A stretch of 64,000 bases of DNA, from the NCBI GenBank assembly GCA_009929375.1, contig SAAO01000018.1:17069-81068 (forward strand), read 5' to 3'. Shown here piece by piece: positions 1 to 9,267 of the stretch. Every line of letters begins with the position of its first letter. The first letter of the stretch is position 1. Below the pieces are notes generated by a model that worked only from the letters and a program-made list of their open reading frames with translations, ran no database searches and had not been told where the DNA came from. A program made the translations under genes and the position numbers. Origin of the DNA: Bacteroidia bacterium (lineage in GTDB: Bacteria; Bacteroidota; Bacteroidia; Bacteroidales; Paludibacteraceae).

Positions 1-312
1 GACGAACTTAGCAATGCGGAGATTAAACGAAGGATAGTCGATAAGTATCACTACATCAGGTTTGAAGCTAGTGATAGCCGCCTTGCAGTCGTCAATATTT
101 TTCAGTACTGTTTTCAGATTGCGCAGCACAGCTACAAAACCCATAAAAGCCATATCGCGGTAATGTTTTACCAGCTTTCCTCCCTGAGCAAACATCAGAT
201 CGCCGCCCAAAAAGCAGAATTCGGCTATCGGGTCGTTTTTCTTTATTTCGCGCATCAGGTTCGATGCATGCAAGTCGCCCGAAGCCTCACCGGCAATCAA
301 AAAATACTTCAT
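1..312 (-). CDS. lpxB: Lipid-A-disaccharide synthase, 5' part (truncated by window edge)
   Basis: This is the N-terminal 104 codons of LpxB, the glycosyltransferase that joins UDP-2,3-diacylglucosamine and lipid X to make the lipid A disaccharide at the inner face of the cytoplasmic membrane. The reading frame starts at the ATG ending at 312 and opens with MKYFLIAGEASGDLHASNL, the family signature in which GEASGD and LHASNL are nearly invariant. FLGGDLMFAQGG and PDVVILIDYPSFNLRIAKF follow, also typical of the first Rossmann half. The stop codon lies outside the window on the left. It is the last visible gene of a minus-strand run and begins 11 bases after the phosphoribosyltransferase gene ends, which suggests co-transcription. 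Confidence 0.95.
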   Translation of the reverse strand, partial: MKYFLIAGEASGDLHASNLMREIKKNDPIAEFCFLGGDLMFAQGGKLVKHYRDMAFMGFVAVLRNLKTVLKNIDDCKAAITSFKPDVVILIDYPSFNLRIAKFV

Positions 313-323
313 TTTGTTTCAGG

Positions 324-722
324 TCAGAGTGTCCACGGCAAGCGGAAACAGTTTTCGTTGTAGAGTGCGTAATCGGCATTTCCGTTTACAGCAAAAGTTT
401 TTATAAGTGCAGCCTCTTTCAATAATTCTTTAGCCAGCACTATGGTAGCCCCACTTTTAATGCGATCGTCAACCAAAAGAATTTTTTTTCCTTTGAAATC
501 GAAATTAATTTGTTGTAAAAGCTTTGGCGAATCGTAACGTGGTTTTTGTTTTTCGTCCTTAAAATTAATTCGCAAAACCTGCACGTCCACATTCAGCAAC
601 TGATTGATAAGCGCAGCCGGAACCAAACCTCCATTGGCAATGGCCACAATCATATCAAAACTTTCGCCAAACTGTATTTCTTTGAGGCGCGCGGTAATTT
701 CATCGAAACTTTTACTATTCAT
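324..722 (-). CDS. Small phosphoribosyltransferase-domain protein
   Basis: This 132-residue protein is a minimal type I phosphoribosyltransferase fold. The PRPP-binding loop is clear at residues 81-94 (ILLVDDRIKSGATI, with the paired acidic residues and SGAT turn), and the GGLVPA segment near residue 31 fits the pyrophosphate-binding loop. Such enzymes transfer a base to or from PRPP. The substrate cannot be read from the sequence, and the hood region that usually sets specificity is short. It may act on xanthine or guanine, or be regulatory. It sits between the ECF S component (26 bases upstream) and lpxB (11 bases downstream), on the same strand. Confidence 0.8.
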   Translation of the reverse strand: MNSKSFDEITARLKEIQFGESFDMIVAIANGGLVPAALINQLLNVDVQVLRINFKDEKQKPRYDSPKLLQQINFDFKGKKILLVDDRIKSGATIVLAKELLKEAALIKTFAVNGNADYALYNENCFRLPWTL

Positions 723-748
723 TTTTATGAGTTATGCAAATCAGTAAT

Positions 749-1258
749 TTACAAACGTGAGATAGCTTTGAGCACCAGATATCCACCAAAAAGTTGCAAA
801 AGCATACCGGGGAAACCCATTCGGAAATCCTGCACTGCAAGCTGGAAGTCGCCAAGCATAATCCACTCAACGCCTGTACCCACCAACTGATAAGCCAAAA
901 TGGCAATTACCAGACTTATTAAGCTCACTTTTTTAAAGTAATTGGCCGCAAGAGATGCTGATACTGCAAACAAAGTTGATTTTAGCAGAATAATGGGTAA
1001 CATAGCCACCATCGGCATTCCGAAGATGACACTGTTCAGCACAGGCGAAAGCACAGCTGTTAGTAAACCTACACGAATACCATATTTATAAGCGGCAATC
1101 AGCGTAAAGAAATAAATAGGCAAAAAGGTTGGTCCGCCATTTGGAACTGCATGAAACAGTTGAGGCAGAATAAGATTACCTGCTATAAATATTACTGCAA
1201 AAAGATATGTTTTGACGGTTTTAAAATCGTAACTGTAAAGCTTTGCTGTTGTAGCCAT
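749..1258 (-). CDS. ECF-type transporter S component-like membrane protein
   Basis: This 169-residue hydrophobic protein has about five to six predicted membrane segments: roughly residues 15-35, 45-62, 64-80, 84-105, 110-130 and 148-165. The layout, with FLPIYFFTLIAAYKYG followed by VGLLTAVLSPVLNSVIFGMP, resembles the substrate-binding S components of energy-coupling factor vitamin transporters found in Bacteroidota. The ligand cannot be told from the sequence. No ATPase (EcfA) or EcfT gene is visible nearby, so if it is a true S component it must share a module encoded elsewhere. A TATATTTG element lies about 45 bases upstream of the start. It heads the minus-strand run that continues into the phosphoribosyltransferase and lpxB. 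Confidence 0.7.
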   Translation of the reverse strand: MATTAKLYSYDFKTVKTYLFAVIFIAGNLILPQLFHAVPNGGPTFLPIYFFTLIAAYKYGIRVGLLTAVLSPVLNSVIFGMPMVAMLPIILLKSTLFAVSASLAANYFKKVSLISLVIAILAYQLVGTGVEWIMLGDFQLAVQDFRMGFPGMLLQLFGGYLVLKAISRL

Positions 1259-1832
1259 AATTTTCTGATTTGAAGGTATGATACTTTATGAATCCAATCG
1301 CAAATATAAATAAAAACATTGTACAGACTTGAGTTTTTCTGTTTTTTTAATTTATTTCTCTACAATCTGAGTCGTAAGCCCATAAGTACCGACATCAAAG
1401 AATGCATATCCGCAGGTACTTATAAATGGAGATAGCATACAATTGAGAAAAACATAAAATTACAACAAATACAATATGTTATAGTCACCGTTAAATATAT
1501 TCAATTAAAACTAAATAAAACGCTCACATCTAACTCTGAATAACCTTGTTAATATTAGCATTTCAAAGAGTCGTATATTTTACTACATTTACAAACAAAA
1601 TTTTCCACAAACACTTCAATTCGCAATTCAAAACAAAAATATATTTACAACTGAAAGATATTTACGCATATTTATCAGCATTCATAATGTCATATTTTAA
1701 AAAGATGTAATTTGCGAATATCGTAAAAAGACAATTTCACTGACCGGAAAACAACATTTCAAACGCTGTCAGCTTTATTCTAATTTAGAAATAAGTATTT
1801 TATTTATATAAACCAATTAATTAAATTTTAAG
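1259..1832. other. AT-rich intergenic region with an inverted repeat
   Basis: No gene is seen in these 574 bases between divergent genes. The right two thirds are extremely AT-rich. A perfect 9-base inverted repeat (ATAAGTACC at 1382-1390, GGTACTTAT at 1415-1423, 24-base spacer) stands out in the only moderately GC-containing part. Besides the TATATTTG at 1301-1308, a second minus-strand match to TAnnTTTG (TATTTTTG, 1633-1640) would place the inverted repeat inside a long leader of the ECF gene. No clear plus-strand promoter for the gene at 1833 was found. Confidence 0.5.
1301..1308 (-). promoter_or_regulatory. Bacteroidota -7 promoter element (TATATTTG) for the ECF S-component gene
   Basis: Read on the minus strand, the bases are TATATTTG, an exact match to the TAnnTTTG element of the Bacteroidota housekeeping sigma factor. 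It lies 43 bases before the start codon at 1258. No convincing -33 element was seen at the usual distance. Confidence 0.5.
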
Positions 1833-3092
1833 ATGAGAAACTTATGTTTTTTATTATTTCTTGGAATGGCGATGAGTTTATTCACCAAAGCTCAATCAAA
1901 TCCCGAAGGCATTCCCGTATTTCAGGGAAATGTTGAGCTCGACAAAAACGGGCGAAGTTTCAGTTTTGCATTTGCTCAGGGCGACAAAGTGCTTATAAAA
2001 CTTCAAACAGGCAAGAAGAAACAGGTACGCAACGTGCGAATAACCACTTTATCGGGCGACCCGGTTTGGAGCAAAGACAATACGGCTACCTTTGAAGAAG
2101 AAATCAGCCTTTCGCGCGAGGGCGTTTACACCATCAGCATTGAAAAGAAAGGGCTTTTTAATCAGAACATCGGCCTGGATATTTTCCGCAAACCCGGCGC
2201 TATGGCCGATTTCAATCCCGCTTGGACAAAACACAACCGTTACATAGCCGAAAATGTAAGCTTTAAGGTAGATACGGCTGTGGGTTATCAATCGGCTGTG
2301 CAAAACGAGATTGAAATGAAGGTTTTCAATAAGTATTATTACCAAAACATAAGTCTGTATAGTTACGGAGATCAGGTAAAAGGCAATCTGGCGCTCGACG
2401 GAAATCATGTACAGGGTTTCCCAATGGCTATTGACCCGAACAAAGTTCCAAAAGATGCAAAATTCAAATGTTATACTTATTCGCTTAGTTCGGTTTTGGG
2501 CGGACAAAAACACTGGGAAATAGCCCGGCTTGCTTCTCAGATTGGCGGTACTGCAGCGTCAATTTTCCTCACTCCTGCTGCTGGTTTTGCAGTGCATGGC
2601 GCAATGGCACTTGTAGGCCCGGCACCAAATAAAGCCCCTGTCATGTATTATATGTCGAACCGTCAATCGGACATAAAAACTGTAGGAGAAATGAAATCGA
2701 ACACAGGCAAAGCCAAAGATGTGGCAAATACAGTGACCGGAGGTGTATCGAAAGTGGTAGGATTGTTCAGTGATGATGCAGCCAAAACAGTGAAAAACGC
2801 CACCGAACTCGACACCAAAACCGAAGCCGATCTGGACTTTACACAAAAAGGCAATGTGACCAATCTGTTTGTAAATTCGGCCATTCCACCTACCGAGAAG
2901 TATTTTATTATGACAAACTCGTATCTGATGCAGGCTAAAAATATCAATTTAAATGCCACTGCATTGTACTACGTCCCTTCGTTTTTCACTGTGAAAGCCA
3001 AAGAAGAAGTTTTCAACCTGAAAAAAGCTCAAACTGAGAAAACAGAGAGAAAGGTCACAAAAACAACAGAATACGTATCTATTAAGTATTAA
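1833..3092 (+). CDS. Secreted protein of unknown function (first of a pair)
   Basis: This 419-residue protein begins with a signal peptide (MRNLCFLLFLGMAMSLFTKAQ, cleavage after AQ near residue 21) and is therefore exported. Residues 30-120 look like an all-beta domain that ends in a GVYTISIEKKG strand, as in jelly-roll or PPC-like modules. Residues 145-260 form a second domain with a glycine/alanine-rich stretch (GGTAASIFLTPAAGFAVHG) that could be a surface-seeking hairpin. The C terminus is charged (KAQTEKTERKVTKTTEY). I do not recognise a family. The gene is followed after 22 bases by a second secreted protein with the same two-domain layout, so the two probably work together. An A-rich segment precedes the ATG. 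Confidence 0.75.
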   Translation: MRNLCFLLFLGMAMSLFTKAQSNPEGIPVFQGNVELDKNGRSFSFAFAQGDKVLIKLQTGKKKQVRNVRITTLSGDPVWSKDNTATFEEEISLSREGVYTISIEKKGLFNQNIGLDIFRKPGAMADFNPAWTKHNRYIAENVSFKVDTAVGYQSAVQNEIEMKVFNKYYYQNISLYSYGDQVKGNLALDGNHVQGFPMAIDPNKVPKDAKFKCYTYSLSSVLGGQKHWEIARLASQIGGTAASIFLTPAAGFAVHGAMALVGPAPNKAPVMYYMSNRQSDIKTVGEMKSNTGKAKDVANTVTGGVSKVVGLFSDDAAKTVKNATELDTKTEADLDFTQKGNVTNLFVNSAIPPTEKYFIMTNSYLMQAKNINLNATALYYVPSFFTVKAKEEVFNLKKAQTEKTERKVTKTTEYVSIKY

Positions 3093-3114
3093 TCAAAAAA
3101 GTCAGAAAAACAAT

Positions 3115-5187
3115 ATGAAACAATTAAGTCTGAATAGAATTATCGCGCTGACTTTAATGATTATAATCGCTCCGGCATTATTCTGCCTGTGTGCTCAGTC
3201 AGTAAACATTATAAAAAGGACTTTCAAATCCGACCGCGAAACCAAATTACTCAAAACCTTTGCGGTTTCGAAAGGCGATGTGCTGAACATCAACCTAAAA
3301 TCGCTACACAAACGCAACGGCGTGAACATTGGCATTCTGCAACATCCGGGCAATCTACTAGTGTTTGATTTTCAGGATGCCCTACAGATAAACAGAAAAA
3401 TTATTGCACCGGCCGATGCTATTTACGAAGTTTATTATGGCGGCCATAAAGTGGACTTCAACATCGAAATCAGCAACAACACTACGAAACCGAATGGTCC
3501 GGGGCGTGGCGACATTGTGTATGTGCGCATGCCCGACACAGTGCATGTCAGCGGATATGTGGACAGACCAATTGGTGAAAACTACAAACTCTCACCTTAC
3601 AAGGAAAAAGTAATTCTGAATTCGCTGATTGTGACTGAGCCTGTGGCTAACCGCGATTTCATAACAGGTTCGGACATTATGCATCTCTATATTCCGGGGG
3701 ATGTAAAAGATGAATACCGAGAACAAAAGTTGCTATCGTATAATGTCAGCCTGATTGTGGATGCGCCTTCGAGCTATGCAGCTGTCACCGGAGTGGTAAA
3801 AGCCGGAATGGATGCATTTATTCCGGAACTTTCGCCTGCAAAATTTATTGGAAAAGGAAAATCTCCTAAAATGGATCCCAATAATATGTATGAAGTGGTG
3901 AAAGATGCAAATAAAGAACGTGAAAAATGGGAAAAAACCATACAAAGCGTCCAGCTTGCACAGGAACTTGGAGATTCGCTGCGTCCCGGAAAAAGCACTT
4001 CAGCTGACAAAATACTTGAAACTACCGGTTTTCTGCTTGACACTGACGGAATAAAAAAAATGGCTCTGAACAAGGGACTGAAAGCAGTTGGTGCTTCGAG
4101 CGAGGTATTGTCCATTGCCGACAAAGTTATGAATATTCCAAGTGCTACCGATTTTCTGAAAAGCGGACTAGACAAATATGCATCGAAAATTAAAGGTAAA
4201 GCCACTCTTGTCATTCGCGAACCAAAGCTTTTCAAAGAACCTATATACACTGATCCGGATCCAAACAGGAAATACTATATTCAATCGGCAATGAATTATG
4301 GTGCAAACGATGGCGGATATTGGGATCTTCCGGGCGACAAAAACAACATTAAAAAAGGTCAGAATCTTCAGTTATGGAAACTCAATGAAGGTATCGATCG
4401 ACAGTTCTCTTTCAAAAAATCAGGTCAGGATGGTTTTTATGAAATTGTAGTAGGCGATGTATCAAATGCCCGCGTAAATGTGGATGGCGGTAAGAAAGCC
4501 AACGGATCGAACGTGGAAATATGGGAAGCCGATGGAAAACCTAAACAACTTTTCAGACTGAAACATATGGGAAACGGACGATTCAAAATTTTTGATGCCA
4601 ACGACAATGTCATTTGTAATGAAGGACGAAAAAACGAAAACGGAACCAATGTACAAATGTGGGACGACCACGATGGCGCCTGGACTGAATGGTATCTGAT
4701 TGATGCAACGAGCAAAGTGGCCTTTGTACCGCAAAACACCGGACGCACCATCGACATTTGGCGCGATGTGGACTTGCTGCGTAAAACAGGTGGTGCCATC
4801 AACGAAACCATTGAAGTTGCTAAAGAAACCGATCCTTTGAATCCTGATCTTCCTTACAAAACCGTCAAACTGCGAATTTTTGAAGAAGATTATGTAGCAG
4901 ATGCGAAACTGATTGTAGAAGCTAAATATAAAATTACCGATTATACCGAAGTTGTAAAATACCGCAAAGTATCGGAACCTGTAAATACCAAAGACTTTTG
5001 GACTGCATACAAAGTGAATTACGATTACGCCATCATGTTTAAGGATCAGGTGAAAGATTATTACGAAATTATCAACAGTACTGATTACTTCAACAGCAAT
5101 CGTCTGCAATCGGAATTGCCCAAACGAGACGATGAAGCACAAAAAGTGCGACTCGAAAAATTCAACATCCTGACATCTGCGAAATAA
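3115..5187 (+). CDS. Secreted protein with ricin-type beta-trefoil lectin domain (second of a pair)
   Basis: This 690-residue protein has a hydrophobic N-terminal export signal (residues 10-28, ending CLCAQ). Residues 40-120 are a beta-rich domain like that of the upstream partner. A middle region (about 150-370) carries alpha-helical segments. Residues 385-535 form a ricin-type beta-trefoil: YYIQSAMNYGANDGGYWDL, then QNLQLWKLN, VEIWEADGKPKQLFRL and VQMWDDHDGAWTEWYLI, the repeated Q/E-x-W pattern of carbohydrate-binding RICIN modules. The C-terminal 150 residues are unassigned. It is likely anchored or secreted at the cell surface and binds glycans, but no enzymatic motif is seen. Downstream lies a good terminator hairpin. 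Confidence 0.8.
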   Translation: MKQLSLNRIIALTLMIIIAPALFCLCAQSVNIIKRTFKSDRETKLLKTFAVSKGDVLNINLKSLHKRNGVNIGILQHPGNLLVFDFQDALQINRKIIAPADAIYEVYYGGHKVDFNIEISNNTTKPNGPGRGDIVYVRMPDTVHVSGYVDRPIGENYKLSPYKEKVILNSLIVTEPVANRDFITGSDIMHLYIPGDVKDEYREQKLLSYNVSLIVDAPSSYAAVTGVVKAGMDAFIPELSPAKFIGKGKSPKMDPNNMYEVVKDANKEREKWEKTIQSVQLAQELGDSLRPGKSTSADKILETTGFLLDTDGIKKMALNKGLKAVGASSEVLSIADKVMNIPSATDFLKSGLDKYASKIKGKATLVIREPKLFKEPIYTDPDPNRKYYIQSAMNYGANDGGYWDLPGDKNNIKKGQNLQLWKLNEGIDRQFSFKKSGQDGFYEIVVGDVSNARVNVDGGKKANGSNVEIWEADGKPKQLFRLKHMGNGRFKIFDANDNVICNEGRKNENGTNVQMWDDHDGAWTEWYLIDATSKVAFVPQNTGRTIDIWRDVDLLRKTGGAINETIEVAKETDPLNPDLPYKTVKLRIFEEDYVADAKLIVEAKYKITDYTEVVKYRKVSEPVNTKDFWTAYKVNYDYAIMFKDQVKDYYEIINSTDYFNSNRLQSELPKRDDEAQKVRLEKFNILTSAK

Positions 5188-5218
5188 TTTTATCTTTTTG
5201 TTATCAGGCTTAAGGTTC

Positions 5219-5258
5219 GGGCCTGACAGGTTTTCATTAATCTGTCAGGCCTGTTTTT
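5219..5258 (+). terminator. Rho-independent terminator after the secreted pair
   Basis: GGCCTGACAG at 5220-5229 pairs with CTGTCAGGCC at 5242-5251 across a 12-base loop, followed by a short T run. It sits 32 bases after the stop codon at 5187. Confidence 0.75.
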
Positions 5259-5384
5259 ACATTGTTATCTACAAAGCAGAATTTTGCTATCAATAAAATC
5301 ATATTCAAAGTAGTCCGGCAACAATAACAATGTATTTCAATCTTAAAATAATATAGACAGAAACAATAAATAGTTCAAATTTTG

Positions 5385-5392
5385 TATCTTTG
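5385..5392 (+). promoter_or_regulatory. Bacteroidota -7 promoter element (TATCTTTG) for uvrA
   Basis: TATCTTTG is an exact TAnnTTTG match ending 21 bases before the GTG at 5414. Because transcription would begin about 5-8 bases after this element, the upstream in-frame TTG at 5390, which lies inside the element, cannot be the start codon. The element therefore decides the uvrA start. Confidence 0.65.
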
Positions 5393-5413
5393 CAAGTTAT
5401 AAAATTTAAAGTT

Positions 5414-8272
5414 GTGACTGACAATAAAAATATACTCTCCGAGCCAACCAAACATGTTGACGTAATAGGTGCACGTGTTCATAATCTGAAAAATATTGAT
5501 GTTTCTATTCCACGCAATGCACTCACGGTAATTACCGGACTGAGTGGTAGCGGAAAATCGTCGCTGGCTTTCGATACCATTTTTGCCGAAGGCCAACGCC
5601 GTTATATCGAAACTTTCTCGGCTTATGCACGTAGCTTTCTCGGAAATATGGAACGCCCGGATGTCGATAAAATTACGGGATTGAGCCCGGTGATTTCTAT
5701 CGAGCAAAAAACAACCAACAAAAACCCACGCTCCACAGTAGGTACAACCACCGAAATTTACGATTTTCTGCGTTTGCTTTATGCCCGTGCAGGCGATGCT
5801 TACTCGTATGTTACCGGCGAAAAAATGGTAAAATACAGCGAGGATCAGATTGTGGATTTGATTCTGAAAGAGTACGAAGGAAAGAAAACATTCCTCCTTG
5901 CACCACTTATCCGCGGTCGTAAAGGACATTACAAAGAACTTTTTGAGCAAATTCGCAAAAAAGGATTTCTGAATGTACGCGTGGATGGCGAATTGCGTGA
6001 ACTCACACACGGTTTGAAAGTGGATCGATATAAAAACCACGATATTGAGGTGGTGATCGATAAATTGCTGGTCAGCGAAAAAGACCGTCAGCGTCTGAAA
6101 CAATCGATGCAAAAAGCCATGCAACAGGGAAATGGCGTGGTTATGCTGCTCGAAAAGGATGCGGAAGAAGGACGCTATTTCAGTAAAATGCTCATGTGTC
6201 CTACAAGTGGCGTTTCGTACGATGAACCTGCACCGCACAATTTCTCGTTCAACTCGCCACACGGTGCTTGTCCGCATTGCAAGGGTCTGGGATTTGTAAA
6301 CCAAATCGACATGGATAAAATTGTGCCGGACAAACGTTTGAGCATTTATGCCGGAGCCATTGCACCACTTGGCAAGCACAAAAGCACAACCATTTTCTGG
6401 CAAATAGAAGCCATACTCGAAAAATACGGTCTGAACCTGAAAACGCCTGTTGCCGAAATTCCCGACGAGGCAATGGACGAAATAATGAATGGTACCGACG
6501 AACATTTGAACATTAAAAATCAGACCATTGGCACCAATTACTTTTTGAGTTACGATGGCATTCTGAAATATATCGAAATACAATCGGACAATTCAGCTTC
6601 GGCCAGTGAGCAGAAATGGGCAAATCAATACTCAAAAGAAATAAAATGTCCCGAATGTAACGGACAGCGCCTGCGTCGGGAATCGCTGCATTTCCGCATT
6701 CACGATAAAAATATTGCCGAACTGGCAGCACTTGATATTTCGCAACTCCACGAATGGCTTTCAGGCGTGGAAGCTTTTATGAACGAAAAACAGAAAACCA
6801 TTGCCACCGAAATTCTGAAGGAAATTCGTACAAGACTTCAGTTTTTGCTCGATGTGGGACTGAATTACCTATCGCTGAACCGCAGTTCGCAGTCACTGTC
6901 AGGCGGCGAAAGTCAGCGCATTCGCCTTGCCACACAAATCGGATCGCAACTTGTGAATGTGCTCTACATTCTGGATGAGCCCAGCATCGGTCTGCATCAG
7001 CGCGACAACGAAAGGCTTATCCGTTCGCTCAAGCAATTGCGCGACACAGGCAACTCGGTAATTGTGGTGGAACACGACAAAGACATGATGCTGGCTGCCG
7101 ATTATGTGGTCGATTTGGGTCCGCGCGCCGGTCGTCATGGCGGTGAAGTGGTTTTTGCCGGAACACCTGCCGAAATGCTGAAAGCCAACACGCTTACTTC
7201 ATCATATTTAAACGGAAGAAAAAAGATAGAAATTCCTGAAAAGGTTCGTCCCGGAAATGGAAATTTCCTGACAATAAAAGGAGCTAAAGGCAACAATCTG
7301 AAAAATGTGGAGGTCACTTTTCCGCTCGGAAAAATGATTTGTGTGACAGGTGTTTCGGGTAGTGGTAAATCAACGCTGATCAATGAAACATTGCAACCCA
7401 TTTTGAGTCAGCACTTTTATCGTTCACTGCAGGACCCATTGGAATACGACAGCGTGGAAGGTCTCGAAAATATCGACAAAGTTGTGGAAGTGGATCAATC
7501 GCCTATCGGACGAACACCACGTTCGAATCCGGCTACTTACACAGGCGTTTTTTCGGACATCCGGAATGTATTTGTGACTTTGCCCGAAGCAAAAATCCGT
7601 GGCTACAAACCCGGACGTTTTTCGTTCAATACGGCTGGCGGACGTTGCGAAGTTTGTGGTGGGAATGGTTATAAAACCATTGAAATGAACTTTTTACCCG
7701 ATGTATATGTACCGTGCGAAAGTTGCGGTGGCAAACGTTACAATCGCGAAACGCTTGAAGTTCGCTTTAAAGGAAAATCAATCGCCGATGTGCTCGACAT
7801 GACCATTAATCAGGCTGTTGAATTCTTTGAAAATCAGCCTCAAATTCTGAATAAAATCAAAACCATTCAGGATGTGGGACTTGGCTACATCAAACTCGGA
7901 CAGTCGAGCACCACGCTTTCGGGTGGCGAAAGTCAGCGCGTAAAACTGGCCACAGAACTTTCGAAACGCGACACCGGAAAAACATTATACATACTTGACG
8001 AGCCAACTACAGGTTTGCATTTCGATGACATTAGGGTTCTGCTTAACGTACTGAACCGTCTGGTTGACAGAGGAAATACAGTTATTGTGATTGAACACAA
8101 TATGGATGTAATAAAAGTGGCTGATTATATTATTGACATTGGCCCCGAGGGTGGCGCAGGTGGTGGAAAGGTGATTTGCACCGGAACTCCGCAGGAAATA
8201 GCTGCACATCCAAAGAGCGAAACCGGAAGGTTTTTAAAACCCGAACTGGAAGCCGCTGCCCGATTGAAATAA
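5414..8272 (+). CDS. uvrA: UvrABC system protein A
   Basis: UvrA is the damage-recognition ATPase of nucleotide excision repair; it dimerises, loads UvrB on DNA and then leaves. The GTG at 5414 gives 952 residues, the normal length. Both ABC halves are complete: Walker [11 protein letters not shown] near residue 42 and [10 protein letters not shown] near 645, with signatures [12 protein letters not shown] near 493 and [12 protein letters not shown] near 833. The zinc-binding cysteines are present (CPHC and CPEC in the first half, CEVC and CESC in the second). The family block [15 protein letters not shown] is intact. The promoter element just upstream rules out the longer TTG-started frame. 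oxyR follows after 44 bases on the same strand. Confidence 0.97.
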   Translation: MTDNKNILSEPTKHVDVIGARVHNLKNIDVSIPRNALTVITGLSGSGKSSLAFDTIFAEGQRRYIETFSAYARSFLGNMERPDVDKITGLSPVISIEQKTTNKNPRSTVGTTTEIYDFLRLLYARAGDAYSYVTGEKMVKYSEDQIVDLILKEYEGKKTFLLAPLIRGRKGHYKELFEQIRKKGFLNVRVDGELRELTHGLKVDRYKNHDIEVVIDKLLVSEKDRQRLKQSMQKAMQQGNGVVMLLEKDAEEGRYFSKMLMCPTSGVSYDEPAPHNFSFNSPHGACPHCKGLGFVNQIDMDKIVPDKRLSIYAGAIAPLGKHKSTTIFWQIEAILEKYGLNLKTPVAEIPDEAMDEIMNGTDEHLNIKNQTIGTNYFLSYDGILKYIEIQSDNSASASEQKWANQYSKEIKCPECNGQRLRRESLHFRIHDKNIAELAALDISQLHEWLSGVEAFMNEKQKTIATEILKEIRTRLQFLLDVGLNYLSLNRSSQSLSGGESQRIRLATQIGSQLVNVLYILDEPSIGLHQRDNERLIRSLKQLRDTGNSVIVVEHDKDMMLAADYVVDLGPRAGRHGGEVVFAGTPAEMLKANTLTSSYLNGRKKIEIPEKVRPGNGNFLTIKGAKGNNLKNVEVTFPLGKMICVTGVSGSGKSTLINETLQPILSQHFYRSLQDPLEYDSVEGLENIDKVVEVDQSPIGRTPRSNPATYTGVFSDIRNVFVTLPEAKIRGYKPGRFSFNTAGGRCEVCGGNGYKTIEMNFLPDVYVPCESCGGKRYNRETLEVRFKGKSIADVLDMTINQAVEFFENQPQILNKIKTIQDVGLGYIKLGQSSTTLSGGESQRVKLATELSKRDTGKTLYILDEPTTGLHFDDIRVLLNVLNRLVDRGNTVIVIEHNMDVIKVADYIIDIGPEGGAGGGKVICTGTPQEIAAHPKSETGRFLKPELEAAARLK

Positions 8273-8316
8273 AAATCTTCAAATCCCAAATTTTCAAATC
8301 TTCAAATAAAAATATT

Positions 8317-9240
8317 ATGACCTTACAACAACTTGAGTATATAGTAGCTTTGGACAAGACACGTCATTTTGTACGTGCAGCCGAAATGTGTGGCGTAACG
8401 CAGCCCACGCTCAGTGCCATGATTCAAAAACTGGAAGATGAACTGGATTGCCGGGTTTTCGACCGTTCATCGCATCCCATAGTTCCGACTGAAATTGGTG
8501 TGGCTGTTATTCAGCAGGCTCAGGTTGTACTTTTCAATGTCAATCAGCTTAAGGAAAACGTATTGGTGCAACGTGGCACTGTGGCCGGAAATCTGTCACT
8601 TGCCATTATTCCAACAGTTGCACCTTATTTATTGCCGGGCATTATTTCACTTTTCCGCAGCGATTATCCCGAGATTTCGCTCAAAGTTTCCGAAATGCGC
8701 ACTGAAACCATTATCGAGAAACTTCACACAGCCGAAATCGATATGGCCATTTTGTCCACTCCGCTCGAAGATCCGAAAATTCTGGAAGTGCCGTTGTATT
8801 ACGAAAAATTCATTGCTTACATTGCGCCGGAAGAACCCATGTATGCACAGGAAGAAGTATCGACTAACGAAATGCCGCTCGATCATCTCTGGGTACTTGA
8901 AGAAGGCCACTGTTTACGAAATCAGGTGTTTAATTTCTGCGAAAACAAAACACATTCATCCACTTACGAAGCCGGAAGCATAGATACGCTTGTAAAAATT
9001 GTGGATCGCAACGGCGGTTACACTGTGATTCCCGAATTGCATGTCGATTTGCTCAACGAAACACAAAAGCAAAATCTGCGAAAAATTGTTCGTCCCGAAG
9101 CAACCCGCGAAATTGCACTGGTTATTCGTCACGATTATGTGCGCGAAGGCATGATGAACGCTGTGGCCAATACCGTGAAGAAAATCATTCCGCAACACAT
9201 GCTGGATGCCCGTTTGAAGAAATTTGCCATTAAACTGTAA
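8317..9240 (+). CDS. oxyR: Hydrogen-peroxide-sensing LysR-type regulator OxyR
   Basis: OxyR activates peroxide defence genes when two cysteines form a disulfide. The ATG at 8317 gives 307 residues. Residues 1-60 are the LysR winged helix (MTLQQLEYIVALDKTRHF, then TQPTLSAMIQKLEDEL). The redox motif EEGHCLRNQVFNFC places the cysteines at residues 199 and 208, the same numbers and spacing as the classical C199/C208 pair, so the protein should be redox-active. A longer frame from 8176 overlaps uvrA and has no homology-like sequence, so it was not used. The gene sits between uvrA and a DNA glycosylase gene, all plus strand, which suggests a stress and repair cluster. Confidence 0.95.
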   Translation: MTLQQLEYIVALDKTRHFVRAAEMCGVTQPTLSAMIQKLEDELDCRVFDRSSHPIVPTEIGVAVIQQAQVVLFNVNQLKENVLVQRGTVAGNLSLAIIPTVAPYLLPGIISLFRSDYPEISLKVSEMRTETIIEKLHTAEIDMAILSTPLEDPKILEVPLYYEKFIAYIAPEEPMYAQEEVSTNEMPLDHLWVLEEGHCLRNQVFNFCENKTHSSTYEAGSIDTLVKIVDRNGGYTVIPELHVDLLNETQKQNLRKIVRPEATREIALVIRHDYVREGMMNAVANTVKKIIPQHMLDARLKKFAIKL

Positions 9241-9267
9241 TTTTTATCTATCCGGATATTGCAAAAA

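Noticed and set aside
5375..6583. 402-codon open frame on the minus strand opposite uvrA
   Set aside because: It lies wholly opposite a strongly conserved uvrA and its protein is rich in Phe, His, Cys and Val as expected for a mirror frame.
8176..8316. N-terminal extension of oxyR
   Set aside because: It overlaps uvrA in another frame and adds sequence absent from the LysR family; the ATG at 8317 starts exactly at the winged helix and gives the classical cysteine numbering.
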